Below are positions 1-12,466 of a stretch of DNA of 64,000 nt, piece after piece (the stretch's first letter is position 1; every line of letters begins with the position of its first letter). A program made the translations under genes and the position numbers. The stretch spans positions 64,937,566 through 65,001,565 of the forward strand of contig NW_022098076.1 of the NCBI RefSeq assembly GCF_002288925.2, read 5' to 3'. The notes beneath the pieces are model-generated. The model was not told where the DNA came from, searched no databases, and saw nothing but the letters and a program-made list of their open reading frames with translations. The stretch is from Delphinapterus leucas (taxonomy: Eukaryota > Chordata > Mammalia > Artiodactyla > Monodontidae).

Positions 1-270
1 GTAAGTGGTGCTGGGAAAACTGGACAGCTAAATGTAAAAGAATGAAATTAGAAGACTCCCTTACACCATATGCAAAATAAACTCAAAATGGATTAGAGAC
101 CTAAATGTAAGACCGGGCACTATAAAACTCTTAGAAGAAAACATAGGAAAAATAGCCTTTGACATAAATCACAGCAAGATATTTTTTGATCCACCTCCTA
201 GAGTAATGGAAATAAAAATAAAAAGTGGGACCTAATGAAACTTAAAAGCTTTTGCAAAAAAAAAAAAAAA
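1..270 (+). mobile_element. L1 ORF2 3' end with early poly-A (unit 1)
   Basis: This is the terminal part of a LINE-1 ORF2, identical to 9010-9279. It encodes remnants matching the L1 C-terminal region ([17 protein letters not shown], then MKLKSFC further on in another reading) with several stops and no open frame. It ends in 15 A at 256-270, directly after the codons for KSFC, whereas a normal L1 continues through the rest of ORF2 and a 3' UTR. Two overlapping AATAAA hexamers lie at 211-222. Confidence 0.9.
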
Positions 271-1681
271 TCTAGGGTTGGCTTTGTTGTTTTTAATCCT
301 GAATTCTCTATTTTGTCAACAGAAAATAGAGCGATGACAAAAATTCAGTTTGATGTCCTTAGGAGAGAGAAAAAGTTTAGCAGGGATTTTTTTCATATCA
401 ATGCAGTTGTTCCAATACGAATGCAGAAGCTCTTAATGCTTGTGAGTGTGGTATTTACATTAATGGAAGTGGAAGGTATCATCTCAGGTATGTTGGTGGT
501 GTTGTCATTATTTAGTCTGAGAACTATTCAGAGAGAGTCTTGATACAAGTAACTGAAGCTGTTGCCCTCACTGAGGTGTTCTCTCCCTGAAAATTTGTAA
601 TGTACACAATAATCTGTATGTAGTTAACATTAATTGCTGATACAGGGAAGTCGTATTTGAAAGGAAAAGAGGGCCAGAGGAAATTTGGATGGGAGAGCAT
701 TCGGCAGCCTCCTTTTATGGAGAGCCAGCAGGAGAGTTTTAAGGCCTCCAGCTCCGTAGTATTTATACAGTATTTGTGGTATTTTCCTTTTTCTTTTCCT
801 ATTCATCCTTAGTAGAAGAAAGGACAAAAAGACCTGGTAAAAAGCTTCACCAGGAAAAGGGTTTTTTTGCCAGAATTTAAAAGAAGACAGAGTCGGAGCC
901 CAGTGTTACCTGTGGAGGAACTGAGGGAAGAAGAGCAAAGGCAAAAGGCCTTAGATAGTGGGAGAGGGAGGCAGCACCCACCAGCACACAGATGGCCCTC
1001 CTGGAAATGTGGGGAACTTTCTCCTGGGAAAGTAAGCGGAGTTCCAAACTATGGCTTGCGGCAGTTATGAGCCAATGTACACACAGCAACTTCTGCCTCT
1101 GAGCTTTGTATGAAACCTCGGAGAAGAGAGGCCCAAAGAACTTTAGTAGAAAATGTGCCGCCCTGGTTGGGAGACCTACCTGTAGCCGTCGCTCCTGGCT
1201 TTTGAGTCTCAGCTCCACAGCTGGTTCAGCGTGTGACCCTGCGGCACTCTGAGCCGTAGCTTCTTTAGCTTTGAAATGTGGATACTAAGAATATCAACCT
1301 CATAGGCGAAGATGGATTTAGACGATTCATGTAGAACAACTAGCACAGGTTCTGGTACTCAGGACAACCTCCCTGTATGTTAATTGAATGATCCACATAT
1401 TTGCAACAACAGGGATGCAATTAAAAAAGAATCCATGCTGTAAGCAATCAAGGAGGGCAGTCTTTGAGACTACTATTAGGCAAGTTCAGTTAGTCAAACA
1501 ACAAATAATTATTGAATGTCCACTCTGCAGGGCATTGATACGAAGGTGACCCTGACTTCACACCTACCTTCAAAGAGCTTAGAGTTTAGTAAGGAGGACA
1601 GATACATGTGCAGACAATGTACAGAATGGTGCGTAATTTATCAGAGCTGTGGTATCACGTTGTGTAGGACCCTGAACTTGA

Positions 1682-1882
1682 AAATGGAGTACTGGAGTTC
1701 AGATCTCAACTCTGTCGCTCACTAGCTGTTTGACCTTAGATAAGTTACTTAACCTCTCTATGCCCAAGTTTCCCTTTATATAAGTGACAATAATAATAGC
1801 ACTTGTATCCAAGAGTTGTGGTGAGGATTAATCTTGTCAATAATGTACAGTACTTAAAGTAATGCTTGGCACTCAATACGTA
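1682..1882 (+). mobile_element. MIR SINE (unit 1)
   Basis: The MIR core and tail are visible: CTAGCTGTTTGACCTTAGAT, AAGTTACTTAACCTCTCTAT and GTGAGGATTAATCTTGTCAA, then AATGCTTGGCACTCAATACG. It is an old tRNA-derived mammalian SINE. Confidence 0.85.
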
Positions 1883-3323
1883 CTAGTTTTTATGACATTG
1901 TAACAGAAATGAGGAACCTGACTGCTTACCTGTCCCTTCTTTCTTTTTTTGGCATAGGGGTGGTTAGGAAAGTTTTCCTGGTGGAAGTGGTGTCTTGAGG
2001 AAGAGCCTCCCAGAGAGGGGAGAAAAGGACCCTAGAAAGAGAAATGGCATGTACAAAGACCCAAAGGAGGGAGCTAGCATCTTTGAAGGATAGCAATTAG
2101 TTCAAAATGGCTAGGATTTGGAAAATGTGGGGAAGAGCAAAGAAAGGAGAAGAGAAGTGAAGTAAGAGGCCAGATCCTGAAGGGCTTTGTAAACTATCCT
2201 AAGGAGTTTGGACTTTCTCCCAAAAGCAGTGGGGAGCCTAGAGGAGTAATTTAATCAAATGATCAAAAATCCTGGAAACAGAGGCCCAGAGGGTGAATAC
2301 ACAAAGATAGCATTGAGCTGAGGGTTACATTTTGGAGAAGGCCCACATTTGGTGAAAGTGGAAAGAAAGGGCACCAGTGAAGGAGAATGAGAAGGAATGG
2401 ACACCTTATGAGAATAACCAGGTAGCGCTGGGCCTGGACGCATGGGGAGGATAGGATTTTAAGTAGAAAGGGTTAAGCAAAAGAGCGAGTGCGGCGGGGA
2501 GATCAAACAAAATAAGGCCTGAGAGAAGTTTATTGGTTCTGGCAATTAGGAGGTAATTGGTGACCTTCGAGCATCGAGGAGGCACTGGAGCTGGACGCCA
2601 TATGGCAGAGGATGCAGAGACCGGGAGAAAGTAGACTCCCTGGATAAGGCCTCCAGGTGCACCCAGCCTGGCATTAAAAGAAGGGAAAAGAGAGAGGTTA
2701 CAGACCTGCCTCTGAATAGAAGAGACTCAAGAGATGATTTCTGTGAAGAGAAAATTTCTAGAGGGATGGAGAGAATCAGGATGACTGTTAGATTCAGAAG
2801 GGAGAAGGAAGGGGGTCTCTCTTAATTGGCTCAGAAGACAGGACGGATACAGGAACAGAGACCATTTCTGAGGCTAAGAAAGGAGAGACTCAGAGGAGTT
2901 TTTTTAAAGTTTTGAGAATGAGGGGAAACATATTGGAATGGGGGACTTGCGGTAATGGCAGGTTTTGAGTCAGCTGCTAATGAGAAATGAGTAAAACAAT
3001 TCCTGGGCACCCATGAGGTTAAGTGCTACTCTTTCACAGTAAGTTAATGAATTTAATTTTTCTGTAAGCTTCCTGCAATTGTGAGAATGAAAAAAAAATG
3101 TGTCCACTTAATTCCTTAAGAAACTTGAATTTAATTCTAATTCAGAACTCCCAGAAGCTACTGAACTTTATAAAATGGTATTCATTTTCCAATTCCCTTA
3201 ATTCTACTAACCTTTACCCAAAATTCAACATTGCCTTTCAAAAGAACTGCCAAAAATAAGTGGTAGCGTTGCCAGTGCATCCTCTCCTTCCACTTTTGAT
3301 ATTGGCTATGTTTCAGAATTCAT

Positions 3324-3457
3324 TTTTTTTTTTATACAGCAGGTTCTTATTAGTTTATACATGTCAATCCCAGTCTCCCAATTCATCCCCCCCCCCACCG
3401 CTTTCCCCCCTTGGTGTCCATACGTTTGTTCTCTACATCTGTGTCTCTTTACTTGTT
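3324..3457 (-). mobile_element. L1 3'-end fragment, antisense (unit 1)
   Basis: A poly-T run is followed by TTATACAGCAGGTTCTTATT and TTGGTGTCCATACGTTTGTT, which match the reverse complement of a cetartiodactyl L1 3' end. The poly-T is its poly-A tail read from the other strand. Confidence 0.7.
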
Positions 3458-6322
3458 AAAATGTTTCATTCAGATTTCCCAAAACACTGGGCCCTATAGC
3501 TTCTCTAACTTTCACGAGTTGTAATTCTACCTTACTCGTGTCTCTGCCATTCTCGCCGCCTCCAGTGTTGGAGGACTCATCCCATTCATATGTTTCCTCT
3601 ATTACCAGCTTTCCTCGTTATATTCTTTCATGTTTTCAGTTCTTTGCTTTGTTAATTATGAACATTTGCCATAATTTCACGTTGGCATTATTGAAACGTC
3701 CGATTCTCCAAAGGGCAAGCTAAATGAATGTCTTACCACAAGGAACAGAATTTCTCCTTAAATCACTGCTTTTATTTGACCTTCGAATCACCGCAGTCTA
3801 GTTTTAGAGCCTTTCCCCAAAACCCTGAAAAGCTTCTTCTGAGTCACTTCATGGCATGCAGGACCCCTGAGAGGGCGAAGGCTGCTTTCAATGGCTCAGC
3901 CCGTCCCATTTCAGTAAAAGGACATCACTTCCCTAAAATGAACCCCTGCTTAGAGAACATTTCTCATTTTCTGATAGAGTCAAACCAGACCAAAGAGAAG
4001 CACATTCTGGGAAGTAAGTTTTCCAATGTTTCTGACCATAAAGCTGGGTTTCTGCAATCTAAGATTATTCCCAGCAGGAAGCCTAAATACAGCCTGAAGC
4101 TACAGAAAAGAAGTATCCCTGTTTTACCTGTTATGTCTCTAAACTGTGATCACTTATTTTCATTCCAGAGCCATACTTTGTGCTGAACCATGAAAGCAAA
4201 AATACATTTAAAATATTAAACTGTAAGCCGTTAGAGAAGGGTAAAAGAATCCCTTTGTGTCGGGATTTCTTCTGTCTGAAGGGATGAATAGCAGTAGCCT
4301 TTCTCTGACATAAATAGCTTTCACATAATACCTTACAGTGGGAAAAAAAAAATGGCTTTAGGACAAAATACAGTCACCACTCCTTTTCCCCATGCATGAA
4401 CTTTGCACAGAAGAATAACATTAGCAGATTATTAAACTATTTGTCACCAAAGGAAAGTAGATGGTAGTTTTGTGCCTTAGATAATTTGTAGCAAAAAAAA
4501 ACAAAAAAAAACCCACAAAGGGTTAGTCAGTCTTCCCTTGCCTTGCTTTCACATTCACTCACTTTTCCCTTTCCAATGTATTCCACAATTGTCCTAGGCT
4601 TTCAGACTTGTGATTTTGTTCATTATTGCAAATGGTTTAATTTTCATTCTAAAATCTAGATTAGGTTTGAGTTCAGCGTGAGAGAAGGGAACCGTTGAAA
4701 AACACTTTTTTTCTTTCCTTTTTTTCCTAAGGGAAGGCTTTGGTTCTCAGAGGATATCAAATTCCAATGTCAGTTTTGTAAATCAGTATCAGGAAGTCTG
4801 TTGTCTTCCCAGGCCAGGCTGTTTGTCTTGTTTGTGTGTTTGTAGTAAACTCATCTGCAAGTGCTTCCCTGATAAAGTTAACACTTAGTTAATTACCCAG
4901 AGCCTTGACATGTCCTATAATGGCCATTTGGCTAACAAACCTTTGATACTTGTCTTGGGTAGGATTTGTTGAGGCCTAGAGAGGCAAGCTCTTGATGGAT
5001 GGGGAACAAACCAAATAAATACAGTATTTTATGTTCTTTTAATTCAGGGCCAAGTGTGTTTGGATGAAGTGTTTATTTAGTTTGCTGGGTGTTTCAAGAT
5101 GCTGTGGTGTATTGATTCCTTTTATTACTAGCAGCCGTTTAACCTGACCTCTTCCAGATCCAGTATTTTAAAAGCCATAAATTTTAACTTTACTCATGAG
5201 CAAAGGCTGAAATGCTGTGAAAGCCTTTTTATTAGTTGAGCTCCACCATTCTCGATGCTCTCATGTCACCTGTGGCAACAATATTTAGGACTTCTTACAT
5301 GAGAGTGGCTGGTTGAGTGCTGGTGGGGTTGGGTGGGGAGTGCAGGCAGCCATTAAAGGAAGTCATAAACATTTCAGGCGTATAGGATTCCATGATGTGA
5401 GAGCAGACAGGTGCAGGAGAGAAGGGGCAGGCCTAAGGAGAAAAGGATTGGGGTTGATCGTGTTAAATAAACATTGACTTCAGCCTCTCAGATACTGAAC
5501 ACTGTTTGGAAACGAGGAACAGAACCCCCGGTAACCAAGGAGCAGGTTTGAGCCAGAGACCAACTTGGGACGCCAGTCTTAGACAACTACCCTGGTCTTC
5601 GTGTCCCAAGGTCCCAGGTACAACCTTAACCTCTGGAATTAAAACAAACTTAGAAATCATTTTTTTCCCCTAAGCTCTGAAAATATATGCTTCCCATCAT
5701 AGACTGAGTTGAACGAGATCTTGGAGAGACTCTTTCTATAATGTCAGTTCTTAACTCTTTGAAGATACCTGTCCTCTAAGGACAGGGAACTATTTTATGT
5801 CAATCAGCAAATCAAAACCATTTCATCTTGAAAGAGCCCAGTCATGAACCTCCTGGCCAGGTGTATACACTTTAAAGGGCCTAATTTTACATAAAAAGAC
5901 GAGAAAGACATATTATATATGAGTTTATTCCTGAAATGCATCAGTAGGTGCGAATGCCTTATATTTGGAGTTGAGGACAGGAAGAAACTTAATTCTACTT
6001 TGCGTGGCTTTCTGGTTTTTACTTAAGCACACCAGTAGCTTTGGTCTGCTTTGTAGAAAATTTTCCATCAGTTTTCTAATTATCAAAGATGTTTGTTTAA
6101 ACAGATTTTCTTTTCTCAACCCTTAGACCTCTTTTTATTTAATCATGCAGCAAAACTCTAATACAGCATTAGTGAGGTTATCTAAGCAAAGAAGTATCAT
6201 TTCACCATAGGAAAAACCCAAGCTATGAAGAGAAAAACTCATACTGAAACAATTTAAATAAAAACGCTTATGACAAAAGAGAAATGTGGAATGAGGAGAT
6301 TTCCCCCCATCTTCAGTTTATA

Positions 6323-6425
6323 TTTCTCTGCAGAGGAATTTAATCCATAATGATATGTGTTTGTAATATATTTCTCTACAGAGGAATTTAATCCATAATG
6401 ATATGTGTTTGTAATATATTTCTCT
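6323..6425. repeat. 48-bp minisatellite, unit 1 copy (2 full units plus 7 bases)
   Basis: TTTCTCTRCAGAGG... starts at 6323 and 6371, spaced exactly 48 bp, and a third start at 6419 is cut after TTTCTCT by the L1. The two units differ by G or A at the eighth base. Confidence 0.95.
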
Positions 6426-9279
6426 AGAAAGCTGGAGTAGCAATACTCATATCAGATAAAATAGACTTTAAAATAAAGAATGTTACAAGAGACAAGGAAG
6501 GACACTACGTAATGATCAAGGGATCAATGCAAGAAGAAGATATAACAATTATAAATATATATGCACCCAACATAGGAGCACCTCAATACATAAGGCAAAT
6601 GCTAACAGCTCTAAAAGAGGAAATCAACAGTAACACAATAATAGTGGGGGACTTCAACACCTCACTCACACCAATGGACAGATCATCTAAACAGAAAATT
6701 AATAAGGAAACACAAACCTTAAATGACACAATAGACCAGTTATATTTAATTGATATTTATAGGACATTCCATTCCAAAAACAGCAGATTACACTTTCTTC
6801 TCAAGTGCGCACAGAACATTCACCAGGATAGAGCACATCTTGGGTCACAAATCAAGCCTCAGTAAATTTAAGAAAATTGAAATCATACCAAGTATCTTTT
6901 CTGACCACAATGCTATGAGATTAGAAATCAGTTACAGGGAGAAAAACATAAAAAACACAAACACATGGAAGCTAAACAATACATTACTAAATAACCAAGA
7001 GGTCACTAAAGAAATCAAAGAGGAAATCAAAAAATACCTAGAGACAAATGACAATGAAAACACGACGATCCAAAACCTATGGGATGCAGCAAAAGCAGTT
7101 CTAAGAGGGAAATTTATAGCTATACAAGCCTACCTCAAGAAACAAGAAAAATCTCAAATACACAATCTAACGTTACACCTAAAGGAACTAGAGAAAGAAG
7201 GATAAACAAAACCCAACGTTAGCAGGTAGAAGGAAATCATAAAAATCAGAGCAGAAATAAATGAAATAGAAACAAAGAAAACAGTAGCAAAGATCAATAA
7301 AACTAAAAGCTGGTTCTTTGAGAAGATAAACAAAATTGATAAACCATTATCCAGACTCATCAAGGAAAAGAGGGACAGGACTCAAATTAATAAAATTAGA
7401 AATGAAAAAGAAGTTACAACAGACACTGCAAAAATACAAAACATCCTAAGAGGCTACTACAAGCAATCCTATGCCAATAAAATGGACAAGCTGGAAGAAA
7501 TGGACAAATTCTTAGAAAGGTATAACCTTCCAAGACTGAACCAGGAAGAGAGAGAAAATATGAACAGACCAATCGCAAGCACTGAAATTGAAACTGTGAT
7601 TAAAAATCTTCCAAGGAACCAAAGTCCAGGACCAGATGACTCCACAGGTGAATTCCATCAAACATTTAGAGAAGAGCTAACACCCGTCCTTCTCAAACTC
7701 TTCCAAAAAATTGCAGAGGAAGGAAAACTCCCAAACTCATTCTATGAGGCCACCATCACCCTCATACCAATACCAGACAACGATACTACAAAAAAAAATT
7801 ACAGACCAATATCACGGATGAATAGAGATGCAAAAATCCTCAACAAAATACTAACAAAGAGAATTCAACAACACATTAAAAGGATCATACACCATAATCA
7901 AGTGGGATTTATCCCAGAGATGCAAGGATTCTTCAATATATGCAAATCAATCAATGTGATATGCCATATTAACAAATTGAAGAGTAAAAACCATATGATC
8001 ATCTCAATAGATGCAGAAAAAGCTTTTGACAAAATTCAACAGCCATTTATGATAAAAACTCCCTAGAAAGTGGGCATAGAGGGAACCTACTTCAACATAA
8101 CAAAGACCATATATGACAAACCCACAGGAAACCTCATTCTCAATTGTGAAAACCTGAAAGAGTTTCCTCTAAAGCCAGGAACAAGACAAGGATGTCCACT
8201 CTCACCACTGTTATTCAACATAGTTTTGGAAGTCCTAACCACAGCAATCAGAGAAGAAAAAGAAATAAAAGGAATACAAATTGGAATAGAAGAAGTAAAA
8301 CTGTCACTGTTTGCAGATGACATGATACTATACATAGACAATCCTAAAGATGCCACCAGAAAACTACTAGAGCTAATCAGTGAATTTGGTGACGTTGCAG
8401 GATACAAAATTAATGCTCAGAAATCTCTTGCATTCCTATACACTGATGATGAAAACTCTGAAAGAGAAATTAAGGAAACACTCCCATTTATTATTGCAAC
8501 AAAACGAATAAAATACCTAGGAATAAACCTACCTAGGGAGCCAGAAGACCTGTATGCGGAAAACTAGAAGACACTGATGAAAGAAATTAAAGATGATACC
8601 AACAGATGGAGAGATATACCATATTCTTGGATTGGAAGAATCAATATTGTGAAAATGACTATACTACTCAAAGCAATCTACAGATTCAGTGCAATCCCTA
8701 TCAAATTACCAATGGCATTTTTTACAGAACTAGAACAAAAAATCTTAAAATTTGTATGGAGACACAAAAGACCCCAAATAACCAAAGCAGTCTTGAGGGA
8801 AAATAACGGAGCTGGAAGCATCAGACTCCCTGACTTCAGACTATGCTACAAAGCTACAGTAATCAAGACAATATGGTACTGGCACAAAAACAGAAATATA
8901 GATCAGTGGAACAGGATAGAAAGCCCAGAGATAAACCCACACACCTCTGATCAACTAATCTATGACAAAGGAGGCAAGGATATACAAAGGAGAAAAGACA
9001 GTGTCTTCAGTAAGTGGTGCTGGGAAAACTGGACAGCTAAATGTAAAAGAATGAAATTAGAAGACTCCCTTACACCATATGCAAAATAAACTCAAAATGG
9101 ATTAGAGACCTAAATGTAAGACCGGGCACTATAAAACTCTTAGAAGAAAACATAGGAAAAATAGCCTTTGACATAAATCACAGCAAGATATTTTTTGATC
9201 CACCTCCTAGAGTAATGGAAATAAAAATAAAAAGTGGGACCTAATGAAACTTAAAAGCTTTTGCAAAAAAAAAAAAAAA
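6426..9279 (+). mobile_element. LINE-1 fragment, 5' and 3' truncated, sense strand
   Basis: This 2.85-kb L1 piece begins inside the endonuclease part of ORF2 (AAGCTGGAGTAGCAATACTC) and ends in a 15-A run at 9265-9279 inside the ORF2 C-terminal coding region. The 3' UTR and true L1 end are missing. Its left edge is the junction of the tandem duplication, not necessarily an insertion end. It is the same strand as PARD3B. The reading frame is broken (see the pseudogene entry), so it cannot move by itself. Confidence 0.93.
6512..9089 (+). pseudogene. L1 ORF2 pseudogene (endonuclease C-terminus, reverse transcriptase, C-terminal region)
   Basis: ORF2p of LINE-1 is the endonuclease and reverse transcriptase that copies L1 RNA into DNA at a nicked target. 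In order: endonuclease motif IIVGDFNTSL near 6641, a frameshift around 6770 that moves the frame, endonuclease motif [10 protein letters not shown] near 6900, the reverse transcriptase N-terminal part ([18 protein letters not shown]) near 7600, the fingers and palm ([20 protein letters not shown]) near 8187, and the catalytic FADD at 8310-8321. The downstream thumb and linker-like part follows to 9089. Beyond the frameshift, stops at 7203, 8064, 8565 and 9087 break the frame. The catalytic Asp pair is intact, but the multiple stops make the copy non-functional. The many in-frame blocks show moderate age. Confidence 0.93.
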
Positions 9280-10690
9280 TCTAGGGTTGGCTTTGTTGTT
9301 TTTAATCCTGAATTCTCTATTTTGTCAACAGAAAATAGAGCGATGACAAAAATTCAGTTTGATGTCCTTAGGAGAGAGAAAAAGTTTAGCAGGGATTTTT
9401 TTCATATCAATGCAGTTGTTCCAATACGAATGCAGAAGCTCTTAATGCTTGTGAGTGTGGTATTTACATTAATGGAAGTGGAAGGTATCATCTCAGGTAT
9501 GTTGGTGGTGTTGTCATTATTTAGTCTGAGAACTATTCAGAGAGAGTCTTGATACAAGTAACTGAAGCTGTTGCCCTCACTGAGGTGTTCTCTCCCTGAA
9601 AATTTGTAATGTACACAATAATCTGTATGTAGTTAACATTAATTGCTGATACAGGGAAGTCGTATTTGAAAGGAAAAGAGGGCCAGAGGAAATTTGGATG
9701 GGAGAGCATTCGGCAGCCTCCTTTTATGGAGAGCCAGCAGGAGAGTTTTAAGGCCTCCAGCTCCGTAGTATTTATACAGTATTTGTGGTATTTTCCTTTT
9801 TCTTTTCCTATTCATCCTTAGTAGAAGAAAGGACAAAAAGACCTGGTAAAAAGCTTCACCAGGAAAAGGGTTTTTTTGCCAGAATTTAAAAGAAGACAGA
9901 GTCGGAGCCCAGTGTTACCTGTGGAGGAACTGAGGGAAGAAGAGCAAAGGCAAAAGGCCTTAGATAGTGGGAGAGGGAGGCAGCACCCACCAGCACACAG
10001 ATGGCCCTCCTGGAAATGTGGGGAACTTTCTCCTGGGAAAGTAAGCGGAGTTCCAAACTATGGCTTGCGGCAGTTATGAGCCAATGTACACACAGCAACT
10101 TCTGCCTCTGAGCTTTGTATGAAACCTCGGAGAAGAGAGGCCCAAAGAACTTTAGTAGAAAATGTGCCGCCCTGGTTGGGAGACCTACCTGTAGCCGTCG
10201 CTCCTGGCTTTTGAGTCTCAGCTCCACAGCTGGTTCAGCGTGTGACCCTGCGGCACTCTGAGCCGTAGCTTCTTTAGCTTTGAAATGTGGATACTAAGAA
10301 TATCAACCTCATAGGCGAAGATGGATTTAGACGATTCATGTAGAACAACTAGCACAGGTTCTGGTACTCAGGACAACCTCCCTGTATGTTAATTGAATGA
10401 TCCACATATTTGCAACAACAGGGATGCAATTAAAAAAGAATCCATGCTGTAAGCAATCAAGGAGGGCAGTCTTTGAGACTACTATTAGGCAAGTTCAGTT
10501 AGTCAAACAACAAATAATTATTGAATGTCCACTCTGCAGGGCATTGATACGAAGGTGACCCTGACTTCACACCTACCTTCAAAGAGCTTAGAGTTTAGTA
10601 AGGAGGACAGATACATGTGCAGACAATGTACAGAATGGTGCGTAATTTATCAGAGCTGTGGTATCACGTTGTGTAGGACCCTGAACTTGA

Positions 10691-10891
10691 AAATGGAGTA
10701 CTGGAGTTCAGATCTCAACTCTGTCGCTCACTAGCTGTTTGACCTTAGATAAGTTACTTAACCTCTCTATGCCCAAGTTTCCCTTTATATAAGTGACAAT
10801 AATAATAGCACTTGTATCCAAGAGTTGTGGTGAGGATTAATCTTGTCAATAATGTACAGTACTTAAAGTAATGCTTGGCACTCAATACGTA
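10691..10891 (+). mobile_element. MIR SINE (unit 2)
   Basis: This is the duplicate of the MIR near 1682-1882. Confidence 0.85.
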
Positions 10892-12332
10892 CTAGTTTTT
10901 ATGACATTGTAACAGAAATGAGGAACCTGACTGCTTACCTGTCCCTTCTTTCTTTTTTTGGCATAGGGGTGGTTAGGAAAGTTTTCCTGGTGGAAGTGGT
11001 GTCTTGAGGAAGAGCCTCCCAGAGAGGGGAGAAAAGGACCCTAGAAAGAGAAATGGCATGTACAAAGACCCAAAGGAGGGAGCTAGCATCTTTGAAGGAT
11101 AGCAATTAGTTCAAAATGGCTAGGATTTGGAAAATGTGGGGAAGAGCAAAGAAAGGAGAAGAGAAGTGAAGTAAGAGGCCAGATCCTGAAGGGCTTTGTA
11201 AACTATCCTAAGGAGTTTGGACTTTCTCCCAAAAGCAGTGGGGAGCCTAGAGGAGTAATTTAATCAAATGATCAAAAATCCTGGAAACAGAGGCCCAGAG
11301 GGTGAATACACAAAGATAGCATTGAGCTGAGGGTTACATTTTGGAGAAGGCCCACATTTGGTGAAAGTGGAAAGAAAGGGCACCAGTGAAGGAGAATGAG
11401 AAGGAATGGACACCTTATGAGAATAACCAGGTAGCGCTGGGCCTGGACGCATGGGGAGGATAGGATTTTAAGTAGAAAGGGTTAAGCAAAAGAGCGAGTG
11501 CGGCGGGGAGATCAAACAAAATAAGGCCTGAGAGAAGTTTATTGGTTCTGGCAATTAGGAGGTAATTGGTGACCTTCGAGCATCGAGGAGGCACTGGAGC
11601 TGGACGCCATATGGCAGAGGATGCAGAGACCGGGAGAAAGTAGACTCCCTGGATAAGGCCTCCAGGTGCACCCAGCCTGGCATTAAAAGAAGGGAAAAGA
11701 GAGAGGTTACAGACCTGCCTCTGAATAGAAGAGACTCAAGAGATGATTTCTGTGAAGAGAAAATTTCTAGAGGGATGGAGAGAATCAGGATGACTGTTAG
11801 ATTCAGAAGGGAGAAGGAAGGGGGTCTCTCTTAATTGGCTCAGAAGACAGGACGGATACAGGAACAGAGACCATTTCTGAGGCTAAGAAAGGAGAGACTC
11901 AGAGGAGTTTTTTTAAAGTTTTGAGAATGAGGGGAAACATATTGGAATGGGGGACTTGCGGTAATGGCAGGTTTTGAGTCAGCTGCTAATGAGAAATGAG
12001 TAAAACAATTCCTGGGCACCCATGAGGTTAAGTGCTACTCTTTCACAGTAAGTTAATGAATTTAATTTTTCTGTAAGCTTCCTGCAATTGTGAGAATGAA
12101 AAAAAAATGTGTCCACTTAATTCCTTAAGAAACTTGAATTTAATTCTAATTCAGAACTCCCAGAAGCTACTGAACTTTATAAAATGGTATTCATTTTCCA
12201 ATTCCCTTAATTCTACTAACCTTTACCCAAAATTCAACATTGCCTTTCAAAAGAACTGCCAAAAATAAGTGGTAGCGTTGCCAGTGCATCCTCTCCTTCC
12301 ACTTTTGATATTGGCTATGTTTCAGAATTCAT

Positions 12333-12466
12333 TTTTTTTTTTATACAGCAGGTTCTTATTAGTTTATACATGTCAATCCCAGTCTCCCAATTCATCCCCC
12401 CCCCCACCGCTTTCCCCCCTTGGTGTCCATACGTTTGTTCTCTACATCTGTGTCTCTTTACTTGTT
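12333..12466 (-). mobile_element. L1 3'-end fragment, antisense (unit 2)
   Basis: This is the duplicate of the fragment near 3324-3457. Confidence 0.7.

Larger units (their letters stand above)
271..6322. other. Non-coding duplicated DNA, unit 1
   Basis: No gene is supported. Open frames of up to 152 codons (for example 3728-4186) have no recognisable homology and appear unchanged in the second copy because the DNA is identical. The stretch holds an MIR near 1682-1882, a purine-rich ancient-repeat-like segment near 1970-2800 (an AGGAGTTTGGACTTTCTCCC stretch recalls old mammalian repeats) and an L1 3'-end piece near 3324-3457. Confidence 0.7.
1..6425. repeat. Tandem duplication, unit 1 (3' part of the unit)
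   Basis: Bases 1-6425 reappear at 9010-15433. The offset is 9009 bp up to about base 4510 and 9008 bp after it, because of one single-base difference: CCC after the second A-run near 4510 against CC near 13521. All open frames in the two copies translate identically, so identity is close to 100%. The unit contains the end of an L1 (1-270), non-coding DNA with an MIR and a small antisense L1 piece, and a 48-bp minisatellite. Unit 1 starts before the window, so its left edge is unseen. No gene is recognised in it. Confidence 0.97.

Noticed and set aside
235..543. A 102-codon frame starting MKLKSFC (also at 9244-9552)
   Set aside because: It begins in L1 ORF2, reads through the poly-A as lysines, and continues into flanking DNA. 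It is an accident of the insertion.
3728..4186. A 152-codon open frame, present again at 12737-13195
   Set aside because: Its duplication is explained by the whole 9-kb unit being copied. The product has no recognisable family and there is no splice or codon pattern pointing to a gene.
6323..6425. Possible CRISPR-like array
   Set aside because: The 48-bp units adjoin with no unique spacers and the DNA is mammalian. It is a minisatellite.
6426..9279. Two independent insertions of the same L1
   Set aside because: Both L1 ends have the same poly-A length and the same 3' flanking DNA for 6 kb, so one insertion copied by duplication is far simpler.
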